A DNA stretch of 64,000 nucleotides from Ailurus styani (Eukaryota; Chordata; Mammalia; Carnivora; Ailuridae), in contig LNAC01000766.1 of NCBI GenBank assembly GCA_002007465.1, positions 475,535-539,534 of the forward strand. Direction: 5' to 3'. Below the pieces are notes generated by a model. It was not told the DNA's origin. It ran no database searches and saw nothing but the letters and a program-made list of their open reading frames with translations. Each line of letters begins with the position of its first letter. Positions within the stretch are counted from its first letter, which is position 1. Positions 1 to 13,491 of this stretch are shown here, one piece after another. The translations under genes were made by a program, and so were the position numbers.

Positions 1-1240
1 TAAACCCAGCAAGTAAAGAATACACGACCTTTTAAATTACATATGGAACATTAAACAAAACTGACCATATTCTGGGTTATCTAAACCACATCCCAACAAA
101 TGTCAGAAATTGAGTGATATGTGTACGTTCTCTGGTCAAAGTGGGATCACATTAGAAATCAAATCTAAATGATATCTAGAAGGAGGTAAAGAGGGAGGCT
201 GAGGTTTGCGGAGGAAGTAGGTGTATTGACAAATTACCATTTTCTTTGCCGTTTCTTCTTGCATTTTAGACCTTCTGGGTTCAATTTCCTTCTAAGAGTA
301 TCTTCCTATCTAGAGTAGCTTCAGTAAGCTTTTCATTGGTAGTGAGCTAACTCAGTTTTTATTTATCTGAAAATGTCTTTATATTGCTATTTTAAATGAT
401 AATTTAGTGTGGAATATAACTATAGTTTGATAATTTCTTTCAACAAATTAAAGCTATAATTCTACTCTTTCTCGGCTTTTGCTGTTACTAGCAAGAATTC
501 TCATGTTAATGTATTTTTTTTCTTTAGGTATTTGTCTTCTGTGGCTGCCTTTAAGATCCTCTCACTGTCTTTAGAGTCCTGAAATTACACTCTAATGTAT
601 TTAGCTGTGAATTGTGTTGTGCTTCTTGAATCAGGATATTGTTTGCATCAATTCTTAAAAATTTTCAACATTTATCTCATCGAATGTCACCTCTTTCCAA
701 TTTTCTTTGCTCTTACTTTCTGAGCTCTAATTGGATATATGTTAGTCTTTATTTTACCATCTATGGCTTTTCATTTTCTCTTTCTTGGAGTTTTTGTGCT
801 GTTTTCTGAAAAATCTCTTCAGATAAATCTTCCCATTCTTTAAATTTAAATTTCAATATGACAATATATTTCATTTCCAAAAGTTCTTATTGGTTTATTT
901 TTCAAATCATCTTCTCCCCCTACAACTTACCAGACATTTAAACAAATTTGTTTCATAAGCTTTATTTCAGTTTTAACATTATTTAGTTATTGAATTTTCT
1001 GTTGATTTTTTGAACTTTGGATCTATTCAATTCTATTCTGCTATTGGTTGTTTCTATTCAATATTTATCATATCTTACTTGTTTCCTATGATTCATATAA
1101 TTATAAATTATGAGCTCCTGCTCCTCTGAGATTTATTTATGCACATCTTGAGTCGTCTGTATTGAGGACACATTCATCCAGAATATATTTGGATTAAATT
1201 TTTCCTCGTACTCTTGCTGTTCTCAAACTCTGTATATTTT
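1..1240. other. AT-rich non-coding stretch, possibly decayed L1
   Basis: No open frame of note and no recognisable gene. T-rich prose-like sequence with phrases reminiscent of very old L1 in minus orientation, but I cannot align it with confidence. It directly abuts the clear L1 3' end that follows. Confidence 0.35.
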
Positions 1241-1735
1241 TAATCATAGTTTTTAATTGTAGTAGAAAACACATAACATAGAATTTACCATCTTAACCAT
1301 TTTTAAGTGTACAGATTAATAGTTTTAAGTCTATTCACACTGTTATGAAACAGATATCCAGAAATTTTCCATCTTGCAAAACTAAAACTCTGTATCTATT
1401 AGACAACTCCCGTTTCCCCCGTATTCTCTACCACTGGCAATCATCACTAGATATGGAATCATGTGGAATCATGTGATATTTATCCTTTTGTGACTGGTTT
1501 GTTTCACTTAGCGCAATGTCTTCAAAGTTCATCCATGTTGTAGCATGTGTCTGAATTTCCTTCCTATTTAAGACTGGATGGTAGTGTGTGTGTGTGTGTG
1601 TGTCCACGCGCGCGCGCCGCATTTTGTTTATCTGTTCATGGCTTGATGGGTATTTGGGTTGTTTCTGCCTTTGTCTATTGTGCTTGGTGCTGTTATGAAC
1701 ATGGGTGTGCAAACAGTCACTTTGTGTTAGTTTTG
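1240..1735 (-). mobile_element. LINE-1 3' fragment (end of ORF2 plus 3' UTR), minus strand
   Basis: Read on the minus strand, this matches the conserved 3' end of mammalian-wide L1: the reverse complement contains the terminal ORF2 stretch about a gathered 'gaacatgggtgtgcaaac' segment, the 'agtgaaac' block, 'tttgcaagatg' and 'ttaagatggtaaattc' near the 3' end. It is 5'-truncated at about 1735. A TG/CG dinucleotide expansion at 1584-1618 interrupts it. The element is old, with many substitutions, and non-coding. Confidence 0.8.
1584..1618. repeat. (TG)n followed by (CG)n alternating purine-pyrimidine tract
   Basis: Uninterrupted TG dinucleotides (1584-1602), a short CCA break, then CG dinucleotides (about 1606-1618). 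A CG run is conspicuous in a CpG-poor background. Strictly alternating purine-pyrimidine DNA of this type is a Z-DNA-prone class. Confidence 0.95.
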
Positions 1736-2374
1736 CTGCCCAGGGTTTCTTAGGCCAGTTAGAAAGTGAAAATCTACATCAGAGCAGGTCAGTAATAATA
1801 TACTCTCTGTGGAGAATTTTCTCATGCAGAGCTCAGGCCAAAGCTGACAAGTTTTCTTGTTATCCCTCTGTGCTGAGAGATTAGTTTTTCTAGTCCACCC
1901 TGTTCCCGATGGTGTAACTATCAAAAGTCCTGGATTTACATGGCATGCTCATTCTTAACTCCCACCAAGAGTGATCTGAAAGCTTTACCTCCTGTCTTTC
2001 TGTGGCTATAAAAAACAAATATCTTGTTTCCCCAGAGCTGCAATCAATCCAGGTAATCTACCACTTCAGTTCCTCTCTACTTCTCCATTTGTTAGCATTG
2101 CTTTTATTTGCAGCATCTGGAGATTTCCCTCACCTTCCTGGGGAGCTCTGCTATGCATTTCAGAACACATTTGTTATGTTTCACCTATGTTTTGTAACAA
2201 GAGTTTCTCTCAAATTCTTTCTCATATATTAACTATCTCAGGTCTGTATGAGCTAATCATTTCCCTTTGGATATTTAAAGTCTATTTACCATATAGTCCA
2301 TTTTTATATATACCAAGGTCTGTTTCTAAATTATTAATTATTTCCACTGCTTAGTCAATTCTGGAATCAGGATC
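1736..2374. other. Unannotated non-coding stretch
   Basis: No recognised repeat or gene; moderately AT-rich unique-looking sequence between the L1 fragment and the CAN SINE. Confidence 0.5.
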
Positions 2375-2389
2375 ATAGTAACAATTTTT

Positions 2390-2584
2390 TTTTAAAGATT
2401 TTATTTATGTATTTGAGAGAGAGAGAGAGACAGAGATAGTGAGAGAGAGCACAGGCAGGGAGGAGAGGGAGAAACAGACTCCCCACTGAGCAGGGAGCCT
2501 GACCTGGGGCTGGATCCCAGGACCCTAGGATTATGACCTGAGCCAAAGGCAGACACTTAACCAGCTGAGTCACCCAGGCACCCC
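2390..2584 (-). mobile_element. CAN SINE (tRNA-Lys derived), minus strand
   Basis: Minus-strand copy: T-rich tail and AAAGATTTTATTTA at the left, GA-rich body, and the tRNA-like head (reverse complement GGGGTGCCTGGGTGACTCAG) at the right end. It is flanked by a 15-bp target-site duplication, atagtaacaattttt, at 2375-2389 and 2585-2599. The head's A/B-box promoter remnants are present, but the element codes for nothing. Confidence 0.95.
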
Positions 2585-2599
2585 ATAGTAACAATTTTT

Positions 2600-5500
2600 A
2601 ATTGGTAGCTTTCGAGTACGTTTCAATTACTAGTAGTACAATTCCATTGTTATTACTCTTTAAATAGGTAATTTGTTTGCTAGTCTCTCTAGATGGTTAT
2701 TCTAGATAAATCATCTCTCTTTTCATCATGTCCTAGTAAAACACTAGAGGAATACTTACTTATGCTGCATGGAAAGTCACATACATTTTATTTGTAAAAA
2801 AAATCAACCCGTATACACAAACTAAATTTTTAAGAGAATTTCCATCAACTCACCGAGGTCTCTGACACCACTTTTCAGTCCTTTGGGTTTTTTTTTTTTT
2901 TTTTAAATCCCTGTCTCCAAACCAAATGTTCTTGCAGCATCAGCCTTTTTATTAAAATGTGCCATGAAGAAAGGAGCATGAATGGTTTGTAATAACCAAC
3001 ATATTTCCTCTCCCAGTCTTGTCTCTGAGTTTTGTCTCAGCTCCAGTTGCAGAATTAAGAAAATTATCTTCAAATATTAGTCAGCGAGTGAGAGAAGTTC
3101 TTTCTGTGTTCTTGAATTCCTGGAATCACAGCTCCATCCTTCTGATCCATAAAGTACACTCCAACAGAATGCAGCTTTATTAGCATGGCCATAAACATTA
3201 ATTGTTATTATTCATCTGCCCCATTCTTCTTTTTGCCATCTGGAGATTTGACTTCCAAACTTCAGCAGAAAGAAAATTCTCCTCTGCATCCCTCTTGGAT
3301 TCACCTTGAAGCCAGGCCTGCCCCACGGGGCAGTCTCACGTCCTACAGCCCTGGATGCCAATGTCCATGGGCAGCCACGTACCACACCCAGGGATGCCCT
3401 GCACATGGGACGCCCCTCTCCTGCGGGGCTCACTTTGATACAATCAAAAGAGAAACTAGATGGGAGTCTTCCTACTCCTTTTTAAAAAAAATCCATTACA
3501 GAGAATTGCAAAGCCAATAACGTAATTTATCTCCACATTTACAGTAGAAAAGAAAGGGAAGAAGAGGAAGAGGGAGGAAGGGAGGGAGGGAGAGAAGAAA
3601 GAGAAGGAAATTATTTCCATAAAAAAAGTCATTGGGAAGGAGATTATCTGAGGATAGCACAGGCCAAGTGGTTTTCTTGGCACTGCTAGCTCAAGTGAGC
3701 GTGTATGTTCACCAACCACAACATGACTGAATGGATTCAGCAACATAGTATTGATGCTTAAGAAATTATGTGACTCGGTTATTCTTGTCAAGTTTGGAAC
3801 TCAGGGAACAACAACAGCAAAAAGATTGCATAAGTGTTTAGCAGTTCAGAAATAACTCATGCTCTGAATGAGTGCTTCTATACCTTAGAAGAACCAGCAT
3901 TTGAGAAACTGCCATGATGTCCTTTCACAGAAGAACTGCTGATCAAATGCAGTAGTAGTCACAGGACTCAACTCTTGGATCTCATATTTCCTTTCTGGCA
4001 AAATACTCACCATTTTTTTTTTTAAAGATAGCCTTATGTTCCATTACTTTTTTTTACCTATTTTTAATATCTATGAAAAGAAAAACTTGACATTTGAATG
4101 GTTTTCACATCCCTTTGAATGATACAGTAGATCAAAATAGAGAATTTCAAGCAAATTCAAACTATGTATTATATAGTTAAGAGTGCCAAAAAAAAAAAAA
4201 AAAGGGGACTTGTTCAATGGCACAGAGTAGAGCTTTAATTTGTTGTATCTTTTTCCAGCCTTATCTGTGCTACCTTGTGCTGACCCTGTTAATTAATGTT
4301 TTCTCTCGTAATTTCTATGGGAGCCACTTTAATGAACTGCCTCTGCATTTCCATTTAAATTCTTTGTATTTTGTGACTGTCTTATAATAATACATTTGAG
4401 AGAGTGTTTTCCATCTATAAAAATATATTAATGGAAATATTTTTTAAATGAGATGCCAAAGTTTGAATATTAAATCAATACATTCCCATGTAGTTTTGCT
4501 CTTCAAGGTGGTTTTTTTGTTTGCTTTGTTTTCTTTTACAAATAATTGAAATTGTATCAGCATTTTCTGACTATTACATATCATTTTGGCAAAATAACAG
4601 TTTTAGAAGCAATTTTGGGTATGAATGATTACAAGATGGTATAAGACCTATGGGGAAGATTTGATACTAAACAATAAAGTGTTGATCAAGTAATGGATGC
4701 TTACAATTTCCTGCACCAGAAAGCTCCAGAAAATTCATAGGAAAGAAAGATATTTATCTTCTCATTGACAGATTAGTTGATAAGAAATAGTGAGGAAAAA
4801 AATTGGCCTTTGTCTTAGCTGCATCTCAATACAGGAAATGAATGCATAGTGTCATGACACATTGTTCTTTTGGGGATATTTTCACAGCTGACAGGGGTTC
4901 TAGTGCAGTTAATACCCACAGAGATCATGAAACTATATAAACCTGCCACCTTGCTAAAAAGTTTTGGCTAATTCAGAGTCTAGTCTTAATCTTATTACAA
5001 ATATTATCTACAATATGTCAATGAGATAAATAAATATGATTTTGGCAAATTACAGTTCCCATGGGGTTTCTTGATATTTAAATTACACATTTATTTATCC
5101 ATTCATTTACTTGGATAACTGGCATGTCTCTATTTCACACTGTGTTGACAAATTTATTCTATATGATCATTTATTACTAGTCGTGAAGACATAAAATATG
5201 GTACTCTCACTTCCGTAGATATAGCCTGATGCTAAAACCATGAATTGGTCAAGTATCAGCTACCTATTCTATATCAGCTATACTGATGAGGCAATTCTTT
5301 GTCTTAGATAACAATCTTGTTGACAGCCATCATGTAAGCTCAGAGAAAGTGTTTAGCTATTGAAAATATTCAGGGAATATAAATAAATGTTTATTTCTAT
5401 TATAAATATAAATTCAACTTTACTTCTGTAACTAACTACTGCAACATAGCCCTTGTCTATCAAAGCATATCAATTCCAGGAAAAGTCACCAGGGGAAGGA

Positions 5501-7144
5501 AAAACCTCAGTATGAGGGAGTTTTAATTAACAAAACCACCCCCCCAAAAAAAATCATGGCTGGTTGAAAAATCTAAATGATTAGGAGGTACCTAGACTGA
5601 CTTCTAAATTTTTATTTAATAATTTGATGCATATTAGGTCTCTCTAAAATTTGAAACATCAAAACGTTATATACCCATGCATAATTTAAATACTAATTTA
5701 TTTTATTTTTGAAGGCAATTCTAGGGCAGGAAATTATAATGAGAGTGCAGTTTCAGCAACATAAGAGTCTCTGATGAGATAAATCTTTTATGTTCTTTCC
5801 AGTAGGGTAATTTATTAATGGACAAACTCACGATGTTTATTACACCAAGGATTATTTCTACAGAGTCAAATAGAACAACAATATTGGTGTTTGTGATGGA
5901 ATAAATTATGATTTTCAAGCAATATATTGAATTTTTGAAATTTAAAGTCTCTCCTTTGAGATAGAGCAACCAAGCAGTTGAGTAAATATCGACAGTCCAA
6001 GGGGGCACACATGGGTATTTCTGTGCCACGCTGCACTGAGAGGCAAAAAAATGAAAATATCTTGAAAGCAAGAAGAATATTTTTTAAGGCTTTATGCACA
6101 GCGTCCTGCACAAAGAAGTGTTTGATTCACATTTACTGAATTTGTGTGAATGAAATGAATTAATTCGAGGAAGAAAGTGTTCCTTTTCAAGTTTTGAGTA
6201 CTTTTATAACCAAGTTGATGAGAACAAATATGAGTTCTTAACATACATGCCCATTAATGGGTCAGGAAGAACCACAGAGACCCAATTTCCTATTGCTTAT
6301 CAGAAGAGCTGAAATGCTATTTTTTTTTTCATTCTGAGCATTTAAAGCTTAATGATTTAAAGTCAGATACTTAAGAGTGAAAGTCACATCTCCAGTGCAT
6401 GTTCATACTTGTTTAGTGGTTTCTAAATCTGTGCTTGTAAACAAAATTATTCTTAGTCCTTTGACAACTGCTATTTGTCCTGTAGGAAAATTACTCCCTA
6501 AGGAGATGCAAATTGTTTGGTGGTACTTGATGGCTTTGTAGTAATTACCAAGCTATCAGATAGCTCAGAATTAAGATAAGGCTTGGCATCAAAATTCCAT
6601 ATGGTTGATTCTAAAATAAGATGCTTAGACAGGCAGAATGCTAAATGACACGCACTGAAGAAGTAAAATCCCTGGGTCAAGTTCATCTCAAGCCTGGGGC
6701 TATCACAAATTCTATCTAGGATCAAACAAAGGTCATTTGACTGCCTCAACGTTTAAGAAATGGTTGAAAAAGTTGTCATTTTAAGGAAGTGTGGGTCAAT
6801 AACATTAACTGATGCACAATTACTATTACTATAATTAATATATAGGCATACCAATCACAGTTTATTATTGTAGGAGGAGATAAGAGGATGGAGCATAAAA
6901 TAAACCTTTTTCTAATCAATGACGGAAACCACAGTTCTAAACCAGCTTTTCTCTTGACACACCATCCTCATGTGCAGAAATCCATTCACAGGTACTCTAC
7001 CACCATTTTTATGAGGAGTGTTCCTAATCCTAGCTCTCTAGACTTGATCCCTTACTGGACATTAATTTTTCATTATTTGAGGAACTATTTATTGAGTACA
7101 TGTCAGGGTCTGTCCTAGCTGCTATCAACAGCCAAGAGGGAAAA
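2600..7144. other. Long repeat-poor, gene-free AT-rich stretch
   Basis: No gene recognised. It contains T and A homopolymers (about 2889-2904, 4189-4203), a purine-rich tract (3543-3610) and a small GC-richer patch (3310-3430). Open frames here (up to 116 codons) show no domain or family signature. Any interspersed repeats are too decayed to name by eye. Confidence 0.5.
3543..3610. repeat. GA-rich purine tract
   Basis: Almost pure G/A sequence built of AAGAAAGGG, GGAAGAGG and GGGAGGGAGG units; a simple-repeat derivative. Confidence 0.85.
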
Positions 7145-8880
7145 AAAGCCCTGTTAAAAATTTTTTTTTCAAATAATTTCAGAATTATAGGAAAGTAGGA
7201 AAAGAGTACAAAGTTGGAAAAAAGTACAAAGAACTCTCTTGTATATTTTTAAACTAGATTAACAAACTGTTAATATTTATTACATGTGAATTATCATTCT
7301 CTATATATGTATCTGTTTACATATGTAAATATAAAAGGTAATACAGTGTATATAAAATAAATAATTACATATTCTAAAATATACATATTTATACCATGTA
7401 TAAATACATATGTCTTTATGTAATATATATAAACATACGTGAAGGGAAAATGATAATGCACATGTAATAGAATGTACACATATATTTCTGGAGAAATACT
7501 TTTTATGGAGAAAATACTTGTGGTAGATGAACTTACTTAGGCATGAGTTATAATGCTATTGGCACTATTTAATTTTAATGAATCAATAATAACTTATATG
7601 TTATAATTTATATAATCATATACACATATTATATATGTATATTATATATATGTCTGTGTTATGTATTATGTATCATCAGTTGATGAAAACTTTGTGATCA
7701 GGGACTTACAGAAAATTAACCCACTATTTCTTCTAGGAGCAATAGCTAAGTATTCATCAATTCAGTGTTTTTGACAACTTTATAACACACAACTACTCTG
7801 AATAATAAAAATCAACTACAAGTTACAGTCATAATACCCCTTTATTCTTAGATGCTGTAGTTTGCATTTCTTAAAATTATGGACATTTTCTTATACATAC
7901 AGAGTACAAAGATCAAAATCACATCACTATAATTAATATTGTGCTATTATATAATCTACTGACCTCATTCAGATTTCCCCAGTTGCCCCTAGACCTCCTG
8001 CAGCATCAGAGAGCAAGTGTTGAGGGTATTTCCCTCCCTAGAATACAAGCTTCATGAGCCTCTTATATTTCATCACAAGTATTGTTAGTGGTGATGGTAG
8101 AACCAGTTATCTATCTCTATATTTTCTTGAAATTGTCAGTTAGATCCAGAAGCTTTATCAAACCTAGGTTCAATATTGTTGGGAAGACTCTTTCATGGAG
8201 GGTGTTGTGTCCCTGCATCTGGAGGCAAGACGACATCATAGGCAGTATTATGTTCGTCCATAATCTGATTGTCACTCTTTCCATGATGAAAGCTTATATG
8301 GAGCCCAACCAACTCATTAGTGGGTACACAATGATATTCTATCCTTCTTTGCTTATTAGCTGTAATAATTTCATAAAGAGAAACTTTGCTCTCTCCCACC
8401 CCTTACTATTTTGTCACCCAATGAAACAGTTTATATTAGAAGTACAGGATAAATACTTACTTCTCCCTTATTTACCAATTTTCAAATTAAAGGTTTTGTT
8501 CCTTTAAATATTACAAGGAAAGTAAGTGGATTTTAAGCTATGTATGAACTGTTATTTATTTAAACATAAATTGTCACACATTTAAACATATTTGATGAGT
8601 TTCTATTATAGTTATAATCCAACCAAAAGCTCAAATTGTCACATCTTTGACCAGTATGAACCTCTTTGAGTTTGTTTCTGATTCTGTTAGGCACAACTCT
8701 AGCAGTGGTTCTTAGATTCTTTGTTATATATTACAAAAAGATGTTCCAGATTCATCTTGCATATTTCCCACCCCAAACTTGGAATCATCCATTTCTCCAG
8801 AAGTTCTGGTTTCTTTAGTGAGAGAGGATATTTCAGGAACAATATTCGTGTGCTCGGCGTACTCGCTGCTACAGATTAAA
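7145..8880. mobile_element. Ancient L1-type 3' region remnant
   Basis: Left part resembles the L1M non-coding segment about 'agtagaaagagtaca... gttaacatttt'. An AT-repeat block follows, then the 'cagagtacaaagatcaaaatca', 'cagatttccccagttg' and 'ttagatccagaagctt' series, and finally the 'tcaaattgtcacatctttg...ccagattcatcttg...ccatttctcc' series. These phrases occur in that order in old mammalian L1 3' regions. Sub-family and orientation cannot be fixed by eye. The 141-codon open frame inside (8082-8507) is therefore fortuitous. Confidence 0.6.
7290..7665. repeat. AT-rich low-complexity block
   Basis: Interspersed ATAT/TATG/ACATAT units (strongest at 7370-7440 and 7600-7660), with many local palindromes such as attatatatgtatattatata. 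It lies inside the L1-type remnant, where the consensus itself has an AT dinucleotide stretch. Confidence 0.8.
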
Positions 8881-8980
8881 CAATGGTGCTGTTCCTGATA
8901 CTGTAATGGTCATTAAAAAAGGTATTCAACATGATCCTGCTCTCTAGGCATTTACAGTCTACATGGGAGAAAGTAACGGA

Positions 8981-8988
8981 TAATAATA

Positions 8989-9019
<31 letters not shown>
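8981..9019. repeat. (TAA)n microsatellite
   Basis: About a dozen ATA/TAA triplets with one AGT interruption. It sits at the 3' end of the following minus-strand MIR, whose consensus ends in a TTATTA-like tail. Confidence 0.95.
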
Positions 9020-9215
9020 ACATTTCTTGAGTTCCTTCCATATGTCACATATTCAGCTAAGTTCCTAACATGCAGTATTTCACTATATGTGTACCCTACC
9101 TTACAGTGTAGTTATTGACAGGAGATTCAAAGCTTAAGAAATTTATCCAAGGTCCACACCAAATGGTACAAATAAAATTCAAATCTAGTTTTATCTGACT
9201 CCAAAGGGAGATACT
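9020..9215 (-). mobile_element. MIR SINE, minus strand
   Basis: Reverse-oriented MIR pattern: 'catttcttgagttccttccatatgtcacat', 'taagttcctaacatgcagtatttcac', then the 'gagattcaaagcttaagaaatttatccaaggtccac' portion and the terminal 'ctgactccaaag'. This is the order of a full-length MIR with roughly a quarter of positions changed. Confidence 0.65.
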
Positions 9216-10859
9216 GTGTGTTTTATCTACTAGATAGAATATGATTAAAAGCCAAGTTATATCTGATAGGTTTTATTTGTGTTCTAGGGTTTAGAGAATA
9301 AAGATCATTATAAACAGGATTTTCAGCAAAAACTTATAAAGCCATCAATTGTTATTTTCTCATTTGACAGCCTTTGGTGACTAGTGTGGACAGGTTTGGA
9401 GTAGTGCCTTGGCTGAACATGTTATGACCATGGATGTATGACAGAAGCTTGCCTGAAGCAGTGCGTGAAATGTGTTTATTAGTCAGAGTTCTGTAGGTGA
9501 CAAACTCCAATTTGGGCCAGCCCTCTTGCTGAATATAATTCTGGCTCTGTGTCTCCAAGAGGCTCACATATAGGCATACACAGAGGTCTTAGATTTTAGG
9601 TCACACCAATGATGGGGGCAGTGGGAAGAAAAGGCAGAGAAGAGCAATTGAGATTGGGGTACCCAGTAGAGTGGTTACAAAATATAGTTCCTCTCAAAAC
9701 AGCAAAACTGGGAAAATTGAATGTGTGGCCATGGCCCAGTGATATCTGGCTCTCCTGGCATTATTTAACAGCAGGCCTAAGCCCTCCACTTGCTGGGTCT
9801 CCCCACAATGGCCATTATATCTTTTCCACTGGTGCCAAATGTTTTGCCTTGCTATTCTTCCCTTAAATGGCAGGTGCCTCTTCTACCACTCACAATGGCT
9901 GAGGTATACCTATTTTTATTGCCCAAGACTTTAAAATGTTTATCCCAATGTGATATCGGAAGGTTGTCCATCTACAATGATCTTTACACCTCTTTTATTT
10001 AACTTCATAAAACAAGGTCTGGCATTTCACTCTTTCTTTTCTTTCTTTCTTTCTTTTTTCTTTTTTAACTTAGAACATGATCTCTCAGAGCTTAGCTAGA
10101 GAAATTAAAGTGAAGTATGCCTCCATTCTTACCTAAAGGAAAATTTTCCTGCCTACTTAGGATGATCCTTGAGAGTTGAGATCAGTAAGTGTCCTCTATT
10201 TGACTAAGATTCTCGATCCTAGGAGTGATGTTAGCAAATGGAAGAATTCTAAGTCCCAGCCCTTGATCTGTTGATTTAACACACAGAAACATTGGTTTAA
10301 CAATGATATATGGACCAAAATACCTTTATGAAAAGCCCAGAATTCAGTTAAAAAGTCACAGTACTCCAGATGGGCATAAAACAGAAAAACAACAGGCTCG
10401 GCTCAGTAAAATGACAATTTGCTTGGGCACCTTACTTCTCCCTCATGGGGAAAGAAAGAATGGAGGATGCATCTAATGACCCTGCTTCTCAGCATGCTGC
10501 ATGAGGGGTGAGTTTTTGTCTCATCACACCCCTAGCACCGATGAAACTCTTATAGCTTGGTGGGAGCAGTTAACAAGAAAGGAAAAGAGCTGGATAATCT
10601 GCTGCATCCAACATGGTTTGGTGAGATTGAGATAAGGTGCAGAACTCAAGACTTTCCATAGGAAAGAAGGGAAGGAAAGGTTCCTGCCTCCAATGTCCCA
10701 GCCCATGGTATAATAGTCAGACACCAGGAGGAGCAAGAGGTTAAAAAGAAGAGACCAGTGAATCCACTCTATTTAGGAATCTACATGCACAGGTCCAGAG
10801 AAGATACAATCATAGAAAAGGTTTAAGATGCTCCCAGAATCCCTAGCCAGGTTCACTGA
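9216..10859. other. Unannotated non-coding stretch
   Basis: No gene recognised. It includes a (TTTC)n/T-rich tract at about 10028-10067. The 9340-10000 part is less AT-rich and has overlapping short open frames (85 and 70 codons) with no family signature; it could be an unrecognised LTR or unique sequence. The last part (about 10700-10860) may be the 5' end of the L1 that follows. Confidence 0.45.
10028..10067. repeat. (TTTC)n pyrimidine tract
   Basis: Run of TTTC/CTTT units followed by a T-rich stretch. Confidence 0.9.
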
Positions 10860-11684
10860 TGAGGTCTTTCCCAGCTGAAGCGAGTCTCATAGAGATTGGG
10901 AGATGTGGCAGTTTCTTCAAGTGCACAGACACTAATTCAGAGCTATAAGAAACATGAAGAATCATGGAAATATGCCACAATGGAACACAATAAATCTCTA
11001 ATAACGATTAAAGAAATGAACATTTATGAATTGCCTGACAAAGAATTCAAAATAATTATACTAAAGAAGCTAAAGGAATTAGAAAGGATACAGATGGACA
11101 ATAAATCAAAATCAGGAAAATGATACATGAGCAAAATGAGAATCTCAAGTATAAAAAAGAACCAAACAGAAATTCTGGAATTGAAGAACATAATAACAGG
11201 ACTGAAACTTCATTAGAGGGTTTCAATAGCAGATATAATGAAGCAGAAAAATTAATAAACTTGAAGACAGTCATTTGAAATTATTCAGTCAGAAGGGCAA
11301 AAAGAAAAGGGAATGAAAAAGAATGAAGAAAACCTGAGGGACTTACGGAACACCATAAGTAAATTAACATATGCATTATGAGAGTCATATAAAGAGAAGA
11401 AACAGGGGACAGAAAGTCTAATTAAAGTAATAATAGCTGAAAACTTCCAAATTTTGGGGGTGGGGGGATAGTCACTCAGATTTATGAAAACCAAAGGATT
11501 CCAAATAGAACCTATGAAGACAAGTTATAATCCAATTGTCAAAAGTCAAAGAGAAAAAGGATTTTGAAATAAGTAAGGAAAAATGACTTGTTACATACAA
11601 GGAGCCACCATATTACTATCAGCTGATTTCTCAGCGAAAACCTTGCAGGGCAGAGAGGAGTGGGGTTATATGTTAAAAGCACTA

Positions 11685-11735
11685 AAAATAACAACAACAA
11701 CAACAACAACACCACCAACAACAACAAAAAACCAA
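11685..11735. repeat. (CAA)n tract in L1
   Basis: ACAACA units with an ACCACC interruption, then A-rich. It replaces the A-rich 'gctgaaagaaaaaa' position of the L1 ORF1 region, so it grew in situ. Confidence 0.9.
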
Positions 11736-12511
11736 CAAAAAAATACGGCCACTCAAGAATACTATACTAGCAAAGCTAAATTTCAAAAGTGAAAGAAAGA
11801 TACTTTCTGAGATTACCCTCCCCTCCCTGAAAAAATAAGCTGAGGGAGGTCATCATCCCCAGACCTGTATTACGAGAAATGCTTAAAAAAAAAAGTTCTT
11901 CAAACTGAAGTGAAAGGAAGCTAGACAGCAATAGGAAGTCATATGAAAGTATGAACCTCACTGGTAAGTAGAAGTATATAGACAAATACAGAATTTGTAA
12001 CACTGTAATGATGGTGTATAAATCACTTTTAATTTTAGTATAAAAGTTAACAGACAAAAATATTAATAATAACTATAGATAAAACTATTTCTTAATGGAT
12101 GCATGATATAAAAAGAAGTGAATTGTGGTATCAATAACAAAGTGTTAAAAAGGTAAAAGTGTAGAGCTTTTGTATGTGATTTAAGTTATATATTATCAGG
12201 TTAAAATAGACAGTTATAACTATAAGAATTTTTAGATAAGCCTCACAGTAACAATGAAGAAAATACCTCTAGAAGACACACAAAAGAAAAATAGTAAGGA
12301 ATCAAAGCATATTATTACAAGAAAATTAACAAATTACAAAGGAAGATAGCAAAAGAGTAGAAAGGGGAAAAATAACTACAAGGCAGACAGAAAACAACAA
12401 AATGGCAATAGTAACTCCTTATCTATCAATAATTACTTTAAATATAAATGGACTAAACACTCTTGTCAAAAGACGTAGAGTGACTAAATCAATTAAAAAA
12501 AAATAAATCCA

Positions 12512-12710
12512 GGGCACCTGGGTAGCACATGACAGTTACATGTCTTCCTTTGGCTGAGATCATGATCCCAAGATCTGGGATCAAACTCCACATTGGGCTC
12601 TCTGCTTAGTGAGGAGCCTGATTCTCCCTCTCCCTCTGCCTGCCACTCTTCCTTCTTATCTGCTCACACTCTCTCTCTCTGTTAAATAAATAAATAAAAT
12701 CTTTGAAAAG
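12512..12710 (+). mobile_element. CAN SINE, plus strand, inside L1
   Basis: Head gggcacctgggtagcacatg, 'gagatcatgatcccaagatct', CT-rich body with 'tctccctctccctctgcctg', and tail taaataaataaaatcttt. It interrupts the L1 sequence between 'aattaaaaaaaaataaatcca' and 'aatagatccaactataagctg', which gives a short decayed target-site duplication around aatccaa. More diverged than the other copies. Confidence 0.9.
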
Positions 12711-13491
12711 CAATAGATCCAACTATAAGCTGTCTATAGAAGACTCAGTTTAGGTTTAAAGATACACATAGGCTGAAAGTGAAGGTATGAAAATTGTAAT
12801 TATTATAAATATATACATACTCAACATCAAGGCACCCAAATATATAAAATAAATATTGACAGATCTCAAGAGGAAGAGACAGTAATTTCATAATAATAGG
12901 AGACTTCAATGCTCCACTTTCAAACATGGATAAAATATCCAAACAGAATCAAAAGGGGGGAAAAAGGAAAAAATAAAATAAATACATAATTTTTTTAAAA
13001 ATCAAAAGGAAACAGTAGAGTTGAGCAATTCTACAGACCAAAGGGGCCTAGTAGACATCATAGAACATTCCACTCAATGGCAGCAAAATACACATTCATC
13101 TCAAGTGCACATGGACCATTTTCTAGAATAGATTACATGTTAGTCCACAAAACAAGTCTTATCAAATTTAAGAAGATTGAAATCATACCAAGTATTATTT
13201 TTTAGCTATAATAGATTACAACTAGAAACTAATAAGAGAAGGAAAAACATGGAAATTAAACAATACGTTCTTGAACAACCAGTAGGTCAAAGAAATCAGA
13301 AAGGAAATCAGAAAATACCACAAGACAAAGGAAGCCGAAAATACAACATACCAAAACTCACAGAACAAGGCAAAAGCAATACTAAGAGGGCAGTTTAAAA
13401 TGAAAATTGTTACATTAAAAAAGAACTCAAGTAAACAACCTAACTTTACACCACAAGGAACTAGGAAAAAAAATAATAAGTCCAACATTCG

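Noticed and set aside
8082..8507. 141-codon frame, plus strand
   Set aside because: Lies in an old L1-type 3' region; composition and context indicate chance.
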